This document shows, piece after piece, positions 1 through 8,456 of a stretch of 64,000 nucleotides of DNA. Numbering within the stretch: the first letter of the stretch is position 1; each line of letters opens with the position of its first letter. Source of the stretch: Butyrivibrio sp. INlla16 (GTDB lineage: Bacteria; Bacillota; Clostridia; Lachnospirales; Lachnospiraceae). The position numbers and the translations under genes were made by a program. The stretch covers positions 29,981-93,980 of the forward strand of contig NZ_FMYB01000015.1 in the NCBI RefSeq assembly GCF_900104155.1, written 5' to 3'. The notes under the pieces were generated by a model. That model saw only the letters and a program-made list of their open reading frames with translations. It did not search any database and had not been told where the DNA came from.

Positions 1-394
1 TGACTGTCTTATCAAGAGACCATGCATCGCTCTTACAATTCTTTGAAAACTCAAGGAAATCCTCAAGACTTTCAATGGAAATACTCTTATAAACAATTTC
101 CACCGGTTCATCTTCACCGGCAGCCGCATCTCCGGATGTGACTTCAGAGCCTTGGCGAAGCCTTATCTGATATGCCTCCTCATCGGCAAGCTCATCGCTG
201 CTTTCCTTCTCGCTCTTTTCGAGCATGGAAGTAGTGGCTTCACTTTTAACCCTGTTTCGAAGTCCCTCTATCAGCTCATTTTCAAGTTCATTTATTGCAC
301 TAACATCTATGTGCGATGTGCCTGCAAAAACAGCAAACGCCAGTACAGATGCAGACAGTTTTTTCAGGATGAGTCCGGATTTTTTCTTTTTCAT
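1..394 (-). CDS. Secreted protein, N-terminal part only
   Basis: Only the first 131 codons are visible; the gene runs off the left edge. The ATG at 394 overlaps the stop of the MMPL gene as ATGA (391-394), and a GAGGAGGAG ribosome site lies inside the end of that gene, so the pair is translationally coupled. The protein opens with MKKKK, a hydrophobic stretch and an A-x-A-like end near residue 30, a typical Sec signal peptide, followed by an acidic E/S/D-rich linker. The last visible part (SIESLEDFLEFSKNC, then a Trp) resembles the entry to parallel beta-helix modules of clostridial surface proteins. The signal peptide is seen; the beta-helix fold is inference and the function is unknown. Confidence 0.7.
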   Translation of the reverse strand, partial: MKKKKSGLILKKLSASVLAFAVFAGTSHIDVSAINELENELIEGLRNRVKSEATTSMLEKSEKESSDELADEEAYQIRLRQGSEVTSGDAAAGEDEPVEIVYKSISIESLEDFLEFSKNCKSDAWSLDKTV

Positions 395-2916
395 GCGTTC
401 TCCTCCTCATTCACTGCGTCTCTGCCCTCAAGAAGCTTTTCGAGGTCCTCCGCGGTAATCCTGGTCGCATCAAGTCTCTCAAGATTACCACTCTGGATGA
501 AGGCTCTCACATCGCCTCTTACAACTGCATGCATCTCACCTATAACCGTTCCGTTGATCTGTCCCTCTATTATGCCGTCAACTCGCATAAGGCCGGTATC
601 GCGCTCCATGGTAAGAGGCAGCGTAACGGCGAATGAAGTTTTGTCTATAATACTTGCTCCTATGAGAAGTATCTGAGGCAGTACGAACATTACCAAAATA
701 ATGGATATGACAGTTCCTCGTCCGAGACACTGCCCGATACCGCATATAGCGCCGTCGGAAGTCAGCTGTCCGATTGCAAAGCCTGCAAGCGCAAGCATTG
801 ATCCCGAAGTAATAATTGTCGGGAACGCGAAGTTCATAGTCTCAATTATCGCATCCTTATGGGACATCTTATCCTTGAGTTCCATAAATCTTCCGGAAAT
901 AACGATCGCATAGTCGATATTTGCACCCATCTGAATTGAGCTGACAATCAGGTAGGTCATGAAGAAAATATTGTTGTTTTCAATGGTCGGGAACGCAAAG
1001 TTGATCCAGATAGCTCCCTCGATTACCAGGATAAGGAGCACCGGCATACCCGCTGACTTAAAGGTAAACAGAAGAACTACCAGCACGGCCAGAATTGAAA
1101 TAACGGTAACCACAGTATTATCCACGGAGAAGGTCTTCTGAAGGTCAAATTGGCTGGTGGCTTCACCTATTACCAGAATTTGACCCTCATAAAAATTGTT
1201 CGCCATGGTGTGCATCGAATTAAGGAAATTAAAAGTTTCCTCGCCCTCCTGGGGGAGATTTAAGTACACAAGAATTCTGCTGTAATTTTCACCCTGCAGC
1301 TGTTTTTTGACGATATTCATCTGCTCATAAGCATCATCAAGCTTTTCCTGCATGCTCTCATCCAGCGTTACATATCCCTCATCCACCTCATCGTGGAGGA
1401 ACATGATCATATCAATGAGAGGAACTCTGTAGGTTGATAGTCCGTTCACAAGCTTTGCATAATTCTTGTCGTTTACCGCATAGGCCATGTAAAGAAGCTC
1501 TGCCACCTCATAGTCAAGCTCAAGAAGTTCGGAAAACTCTCTCACTGTCAGCTTATCGGCAAGGCAGTAACCGCCCATCGCCTCGATGTTGGCAAGTCCC
1601 TGCGCGGACTTTACCTCATCGCACTTAAGGTAGGTCTGAATCAGTCTCTTTTCCTTGTCATAGTTGCCCGCGGGAACCACGACTGCAACCATATTTGAAT
1701 CCCCGAAGGTCTCGCTTATGAGCTCGCTCGCTATCTGTGTTTCATTTTTAATCGGAGTTTCAACCTTGGAATAACCATAGACAAACGGGCATTTATTCTG
1801 AACGATAAATGCCCCTATGATAAGCACCAGGAAAATCGGCGGCACTATAAATCTTGTAAAGAAATCAAATTTTCCCACGAAAGGAATCTTGGGAACAAAG
1901 CTCTTGTGCCTTGTTTTATCCATAAGTGATCCGAAGATCATGATAAGACCGGGCATAAGAAGGAAAACTGCAACAAGGCTAAGAACAATAGCCTTGATAA
2001 GACATATTGCCATGTCGCGACCTATGCCGAACTGCATGAACATCATGGCAACAAGACCGCCTATGGTGGTTAGGGAACTGGAGGAAATCTCAGGAATTGC
2101 TTTACTGAGGGCTATAATATCCGCCTCTCTGATAGGCAGATTTTCATGCTCCTCTTTATATCTGTTACAGAAAATAACCGCATAATCGATTGAAAGCGCA
2201 AGCTGAAGTACGATTGTAACGGAATCGGATACAAAAGAAATTGTACCCAGAATGAAATTGGTACCGGCTGACATTACAGCCGCAGCTCCGAAGGTAAGAA
2301 GGAGAACCGGTATCTCAGCATAAGTCTGTGAAGTAAGGACCAGCACCACAAGCACAATAACCACAACCAGAGCACTTACGGTTTTCATCTCCTTGGCGAT
2401 AGTCTCCGCAGAGGCATTGCCCATTGTGGTCGACACGAAAATATCGTAGGAAGAGAGCATTTCTTTAATCTCTTCGAGTCCCTGAAGCGCCCTTTCATCC
2501 TTCTCTTCGTACTTGAAAGTAACGTCAAAGAGCGCGGAAAAATTGTTGTAATGATCCGGAGTCTCGTCAAACTGAAGCATCGAGACGTCACCGCGGGCAC
2601 GAATATCCTCTGCCAGTTTTTCAGCGTCCTCATAGACAATATTAGACACCATAATCTTGGCAGATCCGTAGGTTGTAAACTCTTTTTCCATGAGATCAAG
2701 ACCGATACTGGTCTCAAAAGAGTCGGGAAGATAAGCCGAGAGCGCATTCTCGACCTTGACCATCCCCGACGCGATAGCACAGAAAATCAGAACTATTCCG
2801 AATATCAAAAAGAAAAGGTTACGTCTGTCTACGATAAAGGTCGCAACCTTGACCATGACATTGTCATCTTCCTTCTGAACAGAAGCCTTAGAACGAACTT
2901 CTCCGTGTTCAGCCAT
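391..2916 (-). CDS. MMPL/RND-family membrane transporter
   Basis: A roughly 841-residue integral membrane protein of the MMPL branch of the RND superfamily, exporters of lipids or hydrophobic compounds driven by the proton gradient. It has the expected duplicated layout: one TM helix, a large outside loop, a block of TM helices, then a repeat of this plan. Each TM block carries the family's charged Asp in matching places (LALSIDYAV near residue 244 and GANIDYAIV near residue 668). ATG at 2916 is preferred over the in-frame TTG at 2922 because GAGGGGG is correctly spaced only for the ATG. After the last helix there is an unusual hydrophilic tail of about 90 residues with alternating G-x-I/V-x-G pattern, reminiscent of bactofilin-like beta-helices. 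Substrate unknown. Confidence 0.85.
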   Translation of the reverse strand: MAEHGEVRSKASVQKEDDNVMVKVATFIVDRRNLFFLIFGIVLIFCAIASGMVKVENALSAYLPDSFETSIGLDLMEKEFTTYGSAKIMVSNIVYEDAEKLAEDIRARGDVSMLQFDETPDHYNNFSALFDVTFKYEEKDERALQGLEEIKEMLSSYDIFVSTTMGNASAETIAKEMKTVSALVVVIVLVVLVLTSQTYAEIPVLLLTFGAAAVMSAGTNFILGTISFVSDSVTIVLQLALSIDYAVIFCNRYKEEHENLPIREADIIALSKAIPEISSSSLTTIGGLVAMMFMQFGIGRDMAICLIKAIVLSLVAVFLLMPGLIMIFGSLMDKTRHKSFVPKIPFVGKFDFFTRFIVPPIFLVLIIGAFIVQNKCPFVYGYSKVETPIKNETQIASELISETFGDSNMVAVVVPAGNYDKEKRLIQTYLKCDEVKSAQGLANIEAMGGYCLADKLTVREFSELLELDYEVAELLYMAYAVNDKNYAKLVNGLSTYRVPLIDMIMFLHDEVDEGYVTLDESMQEKLDDAYEQMNIVKKQLQGENYSRILVYLNLPQEGEETFNFLNSMHTMANNFYEGQILVIGEATSQFDLQKTFSVDNTVVTVISILAVLVVLLFTFKSAGMPVLLILVIEGAIWINFAFPTIENNNIFFMTYLIVSSIQMGANIDYAIVISGRFMELKDKMSHKDAIIETMNFAFPTIITSGSMLALAGFAIGQLTSDGAICGIGQCLGRGTVISIILVMFVLPQILLIGASIIDKTSFAVTLPLTMERDTGLMRVDGIIEGQINGTVIGEMHAVVRGDVRAFIQSGNLERLDATRITAEDLEKLLEGRDAVNEEENA

Positions 2917-2995
2917 ATTCAATTCCCCCTCAAAGCTTTTACATACAACAAAAAGTCAGTTAACAGCTATAGTACTATGATACCACAAACTCCCG

Positions 2996-4228
2996 TCAAT
3001 TCGTTAAAAAACGAATTAAAAATGCCGCTTCTTCCGCTTTTTTTGCGGCATCCTCAGCACTGTCACCCTCTGCTATCACATGTCCCCATCTGTCACCGCT
3101 GCTCTTTAACATGGTAGCCTCATCTCCGGACTTTTTATAGATGACAACCTCCGTAACACCGGGCATATTTTCGGCTTCTTCCACGCCTGTAACCGACAAA
3201 ATGGTCTTAGCCGCATCACCGGTTTCTCCGGATTCACTGACAGCCTCTTTCGCAAACAAAAATCTTATGGCTGAGCCGGCATTCTTGGTACTCTGCCACT
3301 TTACCTCTTCCCCAAGTGTCGAGGACAGACAGCAGTCAATAAGATCAACTCCCGTGGAAAGCGGCACCAGCTTAGATGTGATAAAATCACCGCCAAGGCG
3401 TGCTGCTATCTCAACAAGCTTCGCTCCGTCCTTTGTGACCTTAATCTCTGTGTGGGATGGACCGTTTTCTATTCCAACTGCTTCTATCGCTGCCCTTGCT
3501 ACATTCCTGATATCCTCCTGAACAGCTTCCGGAAGTCTCGACGGTTCGGTGTGTCCGGTCTCTACGAAGAAGGGAATCTCTGTGACCATTTTATCCGTTA
3601 TGGTGATGATATGTGTCTTCCCATCAACTGTGAAGGACTCCACACTGACTTCAGGCCCCTCCATGAATTCCTCCAAAAGGACCTCTCCGCTTCGTGAGTA
3701 TTCCTTTGTGTAGGCATAGATATTTAAAAGCTCATCCTCTGCGGTACTATTCTTATCTACAAGTACCACGCCTCTGCTGGCTGCATTATCCGCAGGCTTG
3801 CAGACAAATCTCGCGCCAAGCTTCTTTGCGGCCTTGAGGAATTCTTCTTTCCCCGAAACTACATAGAACTCCGGAATCGGCACACCCTTTTCTTTCATGC
3901 GTCTTCTCATGGCTGCCTTATCCGTTGCGCAGATGGCATTTTCGAAAGAGATATCATTTTTCCTGCCTAGCTGCTCATTAACCCAGGACACGGTCCTTAC
4001 CGGCATGTCACTGGTAGAAGTGATGATATAGTCGGGTTCATATTTCTTTGCAGCTTCAAGCACAGCTTCCTTATCAATTGTGCTTATGCACAAAAACTCA
4101 TCGGCATCCTTTATTCCGACTGCCTCCGGATCATAGTCCAGCGCATAGACATACAGTCCCTTTTCCTTTGCTTTTTTAATAGCAGGCACCTGAAGTGCAC
4201 TCGCTCCCAGTATAAAAATCTTTTTCAT
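2996..4228 (-). CDS. ATP-grasp carboxylate-amine ligase of the pseudaminic-acid operon
   Basis: 410 residues. It has an N-terminal Rossmann-like pre-ATP-grasp domain (MKKIFILGAS start, residues 1-105), then an ATP-grasp core: a K-x-A-D-N-A-A-S-R-G-V nucleotide loop near residue 148, LLEEFMEGPEVSVES near 190, and the Mg-binding E-I-A-A-R-L-G-G-D near 278. The family joins a carboxylate to an amine through an acyl-phosphate. It begins 5 bases after pseG and is the last gene of the pse operon. The neighbourhood suggests it attaches an acyl or amino-acid group to the sugar or a later intermediate. No specific homologue is recognised, so the substrate is inference. Confidence 0.8.
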   Translation of the reverse strand: MKKIFILGASALQVPAIKKAKEKGLYVYALDYDPEAVGIKDADEFLCISTIDKEAVLEAAKKYEPDYIITSTSDMPVRTVSWVNEQLGRKNDISFENAICATDKAAMRRRMKEKGVPIPEFYVVSGKEEFLKAAKKLGARFVCKPADNAASRGVVLVDKNSTAEDELLNIYAYTKEYSRSGEVLLEEFMEGPEVSVESFTVDGKTHIITITDKMVTEIPFFVETGHTEPSRLPEAVQEDIRNVARAAIEAVGIENGPSHTEIKVTKDGAKLVEIAARLGGDFITSKLVPLSTGVDLIDCCLSSTLGEEVKWQSTKNAGSAIRFLFAKEAVSESGETGDAAKTILSVTGVEEAENMPGVTEVVIYKKSGDEATMLKSSGDRWGHVIAEGDSAEDAAKKAEEAAFLIRFLTN

Positions 4229-4233
4229 CGTAG

Positions 4234-5409
4234 TTACATCTCCGTCAGTACTTCCGCAATTCTGTCTGCGCCTTGTCCATCGATAAGCTTTTTCAGCTTT
4301 CCTGATATTTCAAGGCGCTGTGAAGTGTCCATAGATAACACTTCCTCAAGATATCTGAGTATGGCCGTCATAGTCTCATTGGCATCGTCTCTGAAGTCAC
4401 CCGCATAGGGTATGTAGCCCTCGTTAGCAAAAAACAGCGCATCAGGCTCCTGGTTTTCCGCAAACACATAACTCACGGATAGAACACCCACCGCACATAA
4501 TTCATACAGCGTGGTCCCGGCAGGTGTGATCGCCACATCGCAGGAACTCATGATATCCGCAACATTCGATACATTCTGATGAAGGACAACATATCCGTCC
4601 TCTATAAACTGCTGAATCTTCTCCATCACACGGTAAAATCTTCCCGCGAGAAGATGAATCTTTTTATCCCTGCTTCCTAAAAAGCCGAGTTCTTTATCTC
4701 TAAGAATCGCTGAGACAATAACCTCGGAAAGCCCCATGGTATCTGCGCCTCCGGTTGTCAGGAAAATATTTTTTATCTCTCCCTTATTGTAGCCGTAGGT
4801 TCTGTGAGCGCCTTCGAAAGCCTGCGCATTTTCACTTGCGACAAGGTCAATGTTTTGCAGGATCTCACCATCGGTTCCGTATCTCTGGGAGTCACCGGTT
4901 ATCCCCGTGCCTTCGCTTTTCCTACTCTGTCTCACAAACTGTTCACGGATGGGAATATACTTGGTCCCCAAAAGAAGTTTTGGAGCTTCGCCCTCGTAAA
5001 ACTCCTCGTAACCAAGTCCCGGTGCTCCAGGGCTGTAATTAAGGAGAACCGAAGCGGGGTATTTTTCCTTTTGCATGTCATCTATGTACATGGTCCTGAT
5101 GCCATTGGATTCCAGCATCCTTATATACTCGGGAGTCGCATAATAGCTGTCTACAAGCATGCGATTAATCCCCTCCTCATGCAAAAAATCGAGAAGGGTA
5201 ATTATTTCCTGCTCCATATTTCGCCAATTCGTTTCAAGAATCTGATATTCAAATTCGTCCTTTATGTAGGGCACAATATTATCATCCGCAGACACAAAAA
5301 CGACAAAGCATTCCAGCTGCAAGAGACTGTGTGCTATTGTCCTGCAGCGCATGATATGCCCTGTCGCCACTATTTCATTTGCATCTACGCGAATTGCAAT
5401 CTTATTCAA
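4234..5409 (-). CDS. pseG: PseG-like UDP-2,4-diacetamido-2,4,6-trideoxy-altropyranose hydrolase
   Basis: PseG releases UDP from the 2,4-diacetamido sugar before condensation to pseudaminic acid. The N-terminus has the family hallmark R-V-D-A-N-E-I-V-A-T-G-H-I-M-R-C, with His18 at the catalytic position, and the C-terminal half is GT-B/MurG-like (LTTGGAD near residue 219; TPAGTTLYELCAVG near 310). Start is TTG at 5409, preceded by GGAG and overlapping the pseI stop by 8 bases; the next Met lies beyond the hallmark. At 391 residues it is longer than usual. The extra length is a hydrophilic insertion of about 50 residues (161-211) between the two domains. It shows no GNAT motifs, so it is not a PseG-PseH fusion. 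Confidence 0.82.
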   Translation of the reverse strand: MNKIAIRVDANEIVATGHIMRCRTIAHSLLQLECFVVFVSADDNIVPYIKDEFEYQILETNWRNMEQEIITLLDFLHEEGINRMLVDSYYATPEYIRMLESNGIRTMYIDDMQKEKYPASVLLNYSPGAPGLGYEEFYEGEAPKLLLGTKYIPIREQFVRQSRKSEGTGITGDSQRYGTDGEILQNIDLVASENAQAFEGAHRTYGYNKGEIKNIFLTTGGADTMGLSEVIVSAILRDKELGFLGSRDKKIHLLAGRFYRVMEKIQQFIEDGYVVLHQNVSNVADIMSSCDVAITPAGTTLYELCAVGVLSVSYVFAENQEPDALFFANEGYIPYAGDFRDDANETMTAILRYLEEVLSMDTSQRLEISGKLKKLIDGQGADRIAEVLTEM

Positions 5410-6439
5410 TACAACTCCAATCCAGCGGTGTTCCGCGTGTCAGCTTTTGTTTTGCCTTTTTCCCAAGAACCTCTTCATAATACTTGGGCTTCATGCCCTG
5501 AATGTTGTAGGATCTAATGCTTCGCACATTTTTATCCGTAAGCACCTCACCCTCTTCAACATCCTCTACTATGAAAAGTGATCTGCGGTTGGTGTACTCT
5601 CCCGCCTCAGCCTCTGTCGGTCCGTAGAAAATCTGTCCGAGTGCCAACTCCGCATCGTGAACGCCCTTTACCATGTCGGCGAATTCCTGAGGTTCCATGG
5701 AAAAAGCGGAATCCGCGGAAGGAATATTTCTATCAAGGCAGAAATGCTTCTCAATGACTACAGCCCCCAGCGCCGCTGCTGCTATTGCTGCGGTCCCGCC
5801 CATCGAATGGTCCGAGAGTCCTATCGGGACTCCGAATTTTACTCTCATATCAGGTATGGTTCTAAGATTAAGATCAGAAGACACCGTGGGGTATACGCTG
5901 CAGCACTTAAGCAGAATAATGTTGTCATTACCCTCGGATCTGATGGCATCAACAGCCTCTCTTATCTCCTCCTCGGAGCCCATTCCGGTTGACATGATTA
6001 TGGGCTTACCGGTTTTCGCAATATATTTTATAAGCGGGATATCCACAAGTTCAAAGGATGCGATCTTGTAGAACTCTTCGCCAATGTTTTCAAGGTAATC
6101 TACCGAAGTCGTATCAAAGGGTGTGGAAAGAAAATCAACTCCGCACTCCTCGCACTTTTTCTTTACGGGTTCCATCCACTCCCAGGGAGTATAGGCCTCC
6201 TTATAGAGGTCGTGAAGATTGTAGCCATCCCATAATCCGCCGTGAATCTTGAAAGCCTCGGCATCGCAGTCTATGGTGATGGTATCCGCTGTATAGGTCT
6301 GTGTTTTCAGACAGTCTGCGCCGGCCTTTGCAGCCGCTTCAACGATCTGCAGGGCATTATCAAGAGAGCCGCCGTGGTTGGCGCTCATCTCGGCAATTAT
6401 ATAGGCGCGGCCATTTTTAAGACATTCTTGTAATTTCAT
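5402..6439 (-). CDS. pseI: Pseudaminic acid synthase
   Basis: Condenses the 2,4-diacetamido-6-deoxy hexose with phosphoenolpyruvate to the nonulosonic acid. 345 residues with a NeuB-type TIM barrel (EMSANHGGSLDNA at residues 17-29; FLSTPFD; GLSDHS; EKHFCLDR) and a C-terminal SAF/antifreeze-like domain (about 285-345, ending in RGTPLDW). The D-S-A-F-S-M-E-P-Q-E-F segment and the NIQGMKPKYYEEVLGK segment are of the PseI type rather than the sialic (NeuB) or legionaminic type. ATG at 6439 has AGAGG close upstream, just after the intergenic repeat at 6454-6535. It is the fourth gene of the operon. Confidence 0.88.
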   Translation of the reverse strand: MKLQECLKNGRAYIIAEMSANHGGSLDNALQIVEAAAKAGADCLKTQTYTADTITIDCDAEAFKIHGGLWDGYNLHDLYKEAYTPWEWMEPVKKKCEECGVDFLSTPFDTTSVDYLENIGEEFYKIASFELVDIPLIKYIAKTGKPIIMSTGMGSEEEIREAVDAIRSEGNDNIILLKCCSVYPTVSSDLNLRTIPDMRVKFGVPIGLSDHSMGGTAAIAAAALGAVVIEKHFCLDRNIPSADSAFSMEPQEFADMVKGVHDAELALGQIFYGPTEAEAGEYTNRRSLFIVEDVEEGEVLTDKNVRSIRSYNIQGMKPKYYEEVLGKKAKQKLTRGTPLDWSCIE

Positions 6440-6453
6440 TTGAGTCCTCTTTT

Positions 6454-6535
6454 CCCCTCATCCGTCAGCTTCGCTGACACCTCCCCCCAAGGGGAAGGCT
6501 TATATTTTTTCTTCTCCCAAGGGGAAGGCATATTA
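6454..6535 (-). repeat. Two-hairpin intergenic repeat, copy 1 (pseF/pseI junction)
   Basis: Read on the minus strand the element starts with the TAA stop of pseF. It then has two copies of a CCTTCCCC-TT-GGG arm, a GTCAGC-GAA-GCTGAC hairpin, and GATGAGGGG just before pseI. It shares its plan and sequence blocks with the copies at 13568-13688 and 40882-40928. This copy carries an extra, degraded first-hairpin unit. Confidence 0.85.
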
Positions 6536-7237
6536 TTTCAGTATCCCCTGCTCTGTAAGGAAACGGTACTTCAGCTCCGCCAGTAACCAGTCGCTCTCGT
6601 TATCGATGTCCTGTGATTCCACCGGATCTATGATGTAGGGTATGGATTTCTCCATGGTTGTATCCTTCTGAATTCTGAAGGCATCGTTTCTGAAAATATA
6701 GAACTGTCCGCATTCGTGGTACTGTTTCTGAAGGTCCTGGCTTCTGGTGGTCGCATACTCCGGATGAAGCATCTTCACAAGTCCCTTATCATCTATGAAA
6801 AGACCTCTCTGAGGAGGATAGGAAAATTCCTGCATTGGAACAATTGACTCCGCTCCCGACTTTACAAGCTCGTCCATTGCTTCCTTCAGCTTCCTTGCAG
6901 TTACAAAGGGAGCTGTGGGATAGATGCAGCAGCCATATTCAAAGCTCTGATCTCTCTTCTCATATTCATCAAGGACTTCTAGAAGAACATCTGCGGTTGT
7001 TGCAGTATCATTTGAAGTCTCAGCGGATCTAAAGAACGGGACCTTCGCCCCGGCTTTTTTTGCAATCTCCGCAATCTCCTCATCATCGGTGGATACCATG
7101 ACTTCGTCGAAGATTCCGGACGCAAGAGCTGCCTCTATGGAATAATTTATTATCGGTTTGCCGCAAAATTCTTTTATGTTTTTACGTGGTATGCGTTTGC
7201 TGCCACCACGAGCAGTTATTATTGCAATTGCGCTCAT
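6533..7237 (-). CDS. pseF: Pseudaminic acid cytidylyltransferase
   Basis: Activates pseudaminic acid to the CMP-sugar used by transferases. 234 residues, the normal family length, with the CMP-sugar synthetase signature A-R-G-G-S-K-R-I-P-R-K-N-I at residues 9-21, STDDEEIAEIA, and the PseF-type T-R-S-Q-D-L-Q-K-Q-Y-H-E-C-G-Q-F-Y block in the second half. The ATG overlaps the pseC stop as ATGA (7234-7237), so translation is probably coupled. The stop codon is formed by the edge of the intergenic repeat that separates it from pseI. Confidence 0.9.
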   Translation of the reverse strand: MSAIAIITARGGSKRIPRKNIKEFCGKPIINYSIEAALASGIFDEVMVSTDDEEIAEIAKKAGAKVPFFRSAETSNDTATTADVLLEVLDEYEKRDQSFEYGCCIYPTAPFVTARKLKEAMDELVKSGAESIVPMQEFSYPPQRGLFIDDKGLVKMLHPEYATTRSQDLQKQYHECGQFYIFRNDAFRIQKDTTMEKSIPYIIDPVESQDIDNESDWLLAELKYRFLTEQGILK

Positions 7238-8442
7238 TTTTTGTAATACTCCACAATCTTAGTCACCGCTGCTATAACATCCTGCGCATCCTCATCGGTC
7301 ATGGCTGCATAAAGCGGTATCGTAATCATCTCATCATAGAGCTTCTCTGCATTCGGGCAAAGACCCTTTTTATATCCCATCTTCTCATAATAAGGGAAAT
7401 AGTAGGTCGGGATGTAATGTACGTTGCAGATGATATTTTCAGCTCCTAGAGCATCGAAGAACTCTTTCCTTCCGATTTTCAGCTTCCCGGGAACTATCCT
7501 TAAGATGTATAAATGTCTGCAGGAATCGGAGTTCTTATCCTCCTTCTGCACGAACAGCTCCGGTATTTTGGAAAAAGCTTCATCATATTTCTTCCTGATA
7601 GACTTCCTTCTCTCCACAAATTCTGGAAGTCTGTCGAGCTGACTGCATATAAGAGCTGCCTGAATATCGGTAAGTCTGTAATTCGGTGCAAGCAGGAGCT
7701 GCTCATAATACCACGGTCCGTCGCTCTCATGCTCCATAAGGGATTCATCCCTCGTGATTCCATGAGTACGAAGAAGGATCAGCTTTTTATATAACTCCTC
7801 ATCAGTTGTGACTATTGCGCCACCCTCACCGCCTGTTATGGTCTTCACAGCATGAAAACTGAAGGTTGTCATATCAGCCAGTGTTCCCACATGAACTCCG
7901 TTATATTTTGTACCGATTGAATGCGCAGCATCCTCGATCATTACAAGACCATGCTTGTCGCAGATATCTCTTATCGCCTGAAGATCAGCTGTCTGACCGG
8001 TATAATCCACAGGAATAACTGCCTTGGTCTTATCGGTGATCTTCCTTTCAACATCTGCGGGATCTATCTGATAGGTCTCCGGATCGATATCAGCAAAAAC
8101 CGGTCTGCCACCGCAGTAAAACGCACAGTTGGCACTGGCCGCAAAGGTAATGGGAGTTGTTATAACCTCATCACCCTCACCGACTCCGGCAGCGAGACAT
8201 GCGATATGAAGTGCTGCAGTATCATTGCTTATAGCGACCGCGTACTTTGCTCCTGTTATCTCGCAAAGCTTCCTCTCCATCTCAGTGATGGCAGGACCTG
8301 TTGTGAGATAGTCACTTTTTAATACCTCAACAACCGCTGCGATATCCTTATCATTTATATCCTGATGCGAATAGTATAATTTTTTGTCCCTAACGGGCGA
8401 ACCCCCGCAAATTGCAGGGATTCCGTTTTTATCATTATTCAT
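7234..8442 (-). CDS. pseC: UDP-4-amino-4,6-dideoxy-N-acetyl-beta-L-altrosamine transaminase
   Basis: PLP-dependent aminotransferase of the DegT/DnrJ/EryC1 family; second step of the pseudaminic acid route, adding the C4 amino group. Features: EVLKSDYLTTGP at about 40-50, E-D-A-A-H-S-I-G near 170, and the PLP lysine K200 in FHAVKTITGGEGG. An upstream in-frame start at 8511 would lie inside pseB and add 23 unrelated residues. ATG at 8442 has CGGAG seven bases upstream and gives the normal length (402 residues). It lies 14 bases after pseB. Confidence 0.9.
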   Translation of the reverse strand: MNNDKNGIPAICGGSPVRDKKLYYSHQDINDKDIAAVVEVLKSDYLTTGPAITEMERKLCEITGAKYAVAISNDTAALHIACLAAGVGEGDEVITTPITFAASANCAFYCGGRPVFADIDPETYQIDPADVERKITDKTKAVIPVDYTGQTADLQAIRDICDKHGLVMIEDAAHSIGTKYNGVHVGTLADMTTFSFHAVKTITGGEGGAIVTTDEELYKKLILLRTHGITRDESLMEHESDGPWYYEQLLLAPNYRLTDIQAALICSQLDRLPEFVERRKSIRKKYDEAFSKIPELFVQKEDKNSDSCRHLYILRIVPGKLKIGRKEFFDALGAENIICNVHYIPTYYFPYYEKMGYKKGLCPNAEKLYDEMITIPLYAAMTDEDAQDVIAAVTKIVEYYKK

Positions 8443-8456
8443 TTTATGCTCCGATT

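Noticed and set aside
2917..2995. Promoter between the ATP-grasp and MMPL genes
   Set aside because: TTGACG and TACTAT are present on the minus strand but 19 bases apart; too weak to list, and read-through from the pse operon is equally possible.
4234..5409. PseG-PseH fusion explaining the extra length
   Set aside because: The extra residues lie between the two GT-B domains and contain no GNAT acetyl-CoA-binding motif.
5402..6439. Sialic or legionaminic acid synthase (NeuB/LegI)
   Set aside because: The DSAFSMEP segment and the PKYYEEVLGK C-terminal block, together with pseB, pseC and pseF neighbours, fit PseI better.
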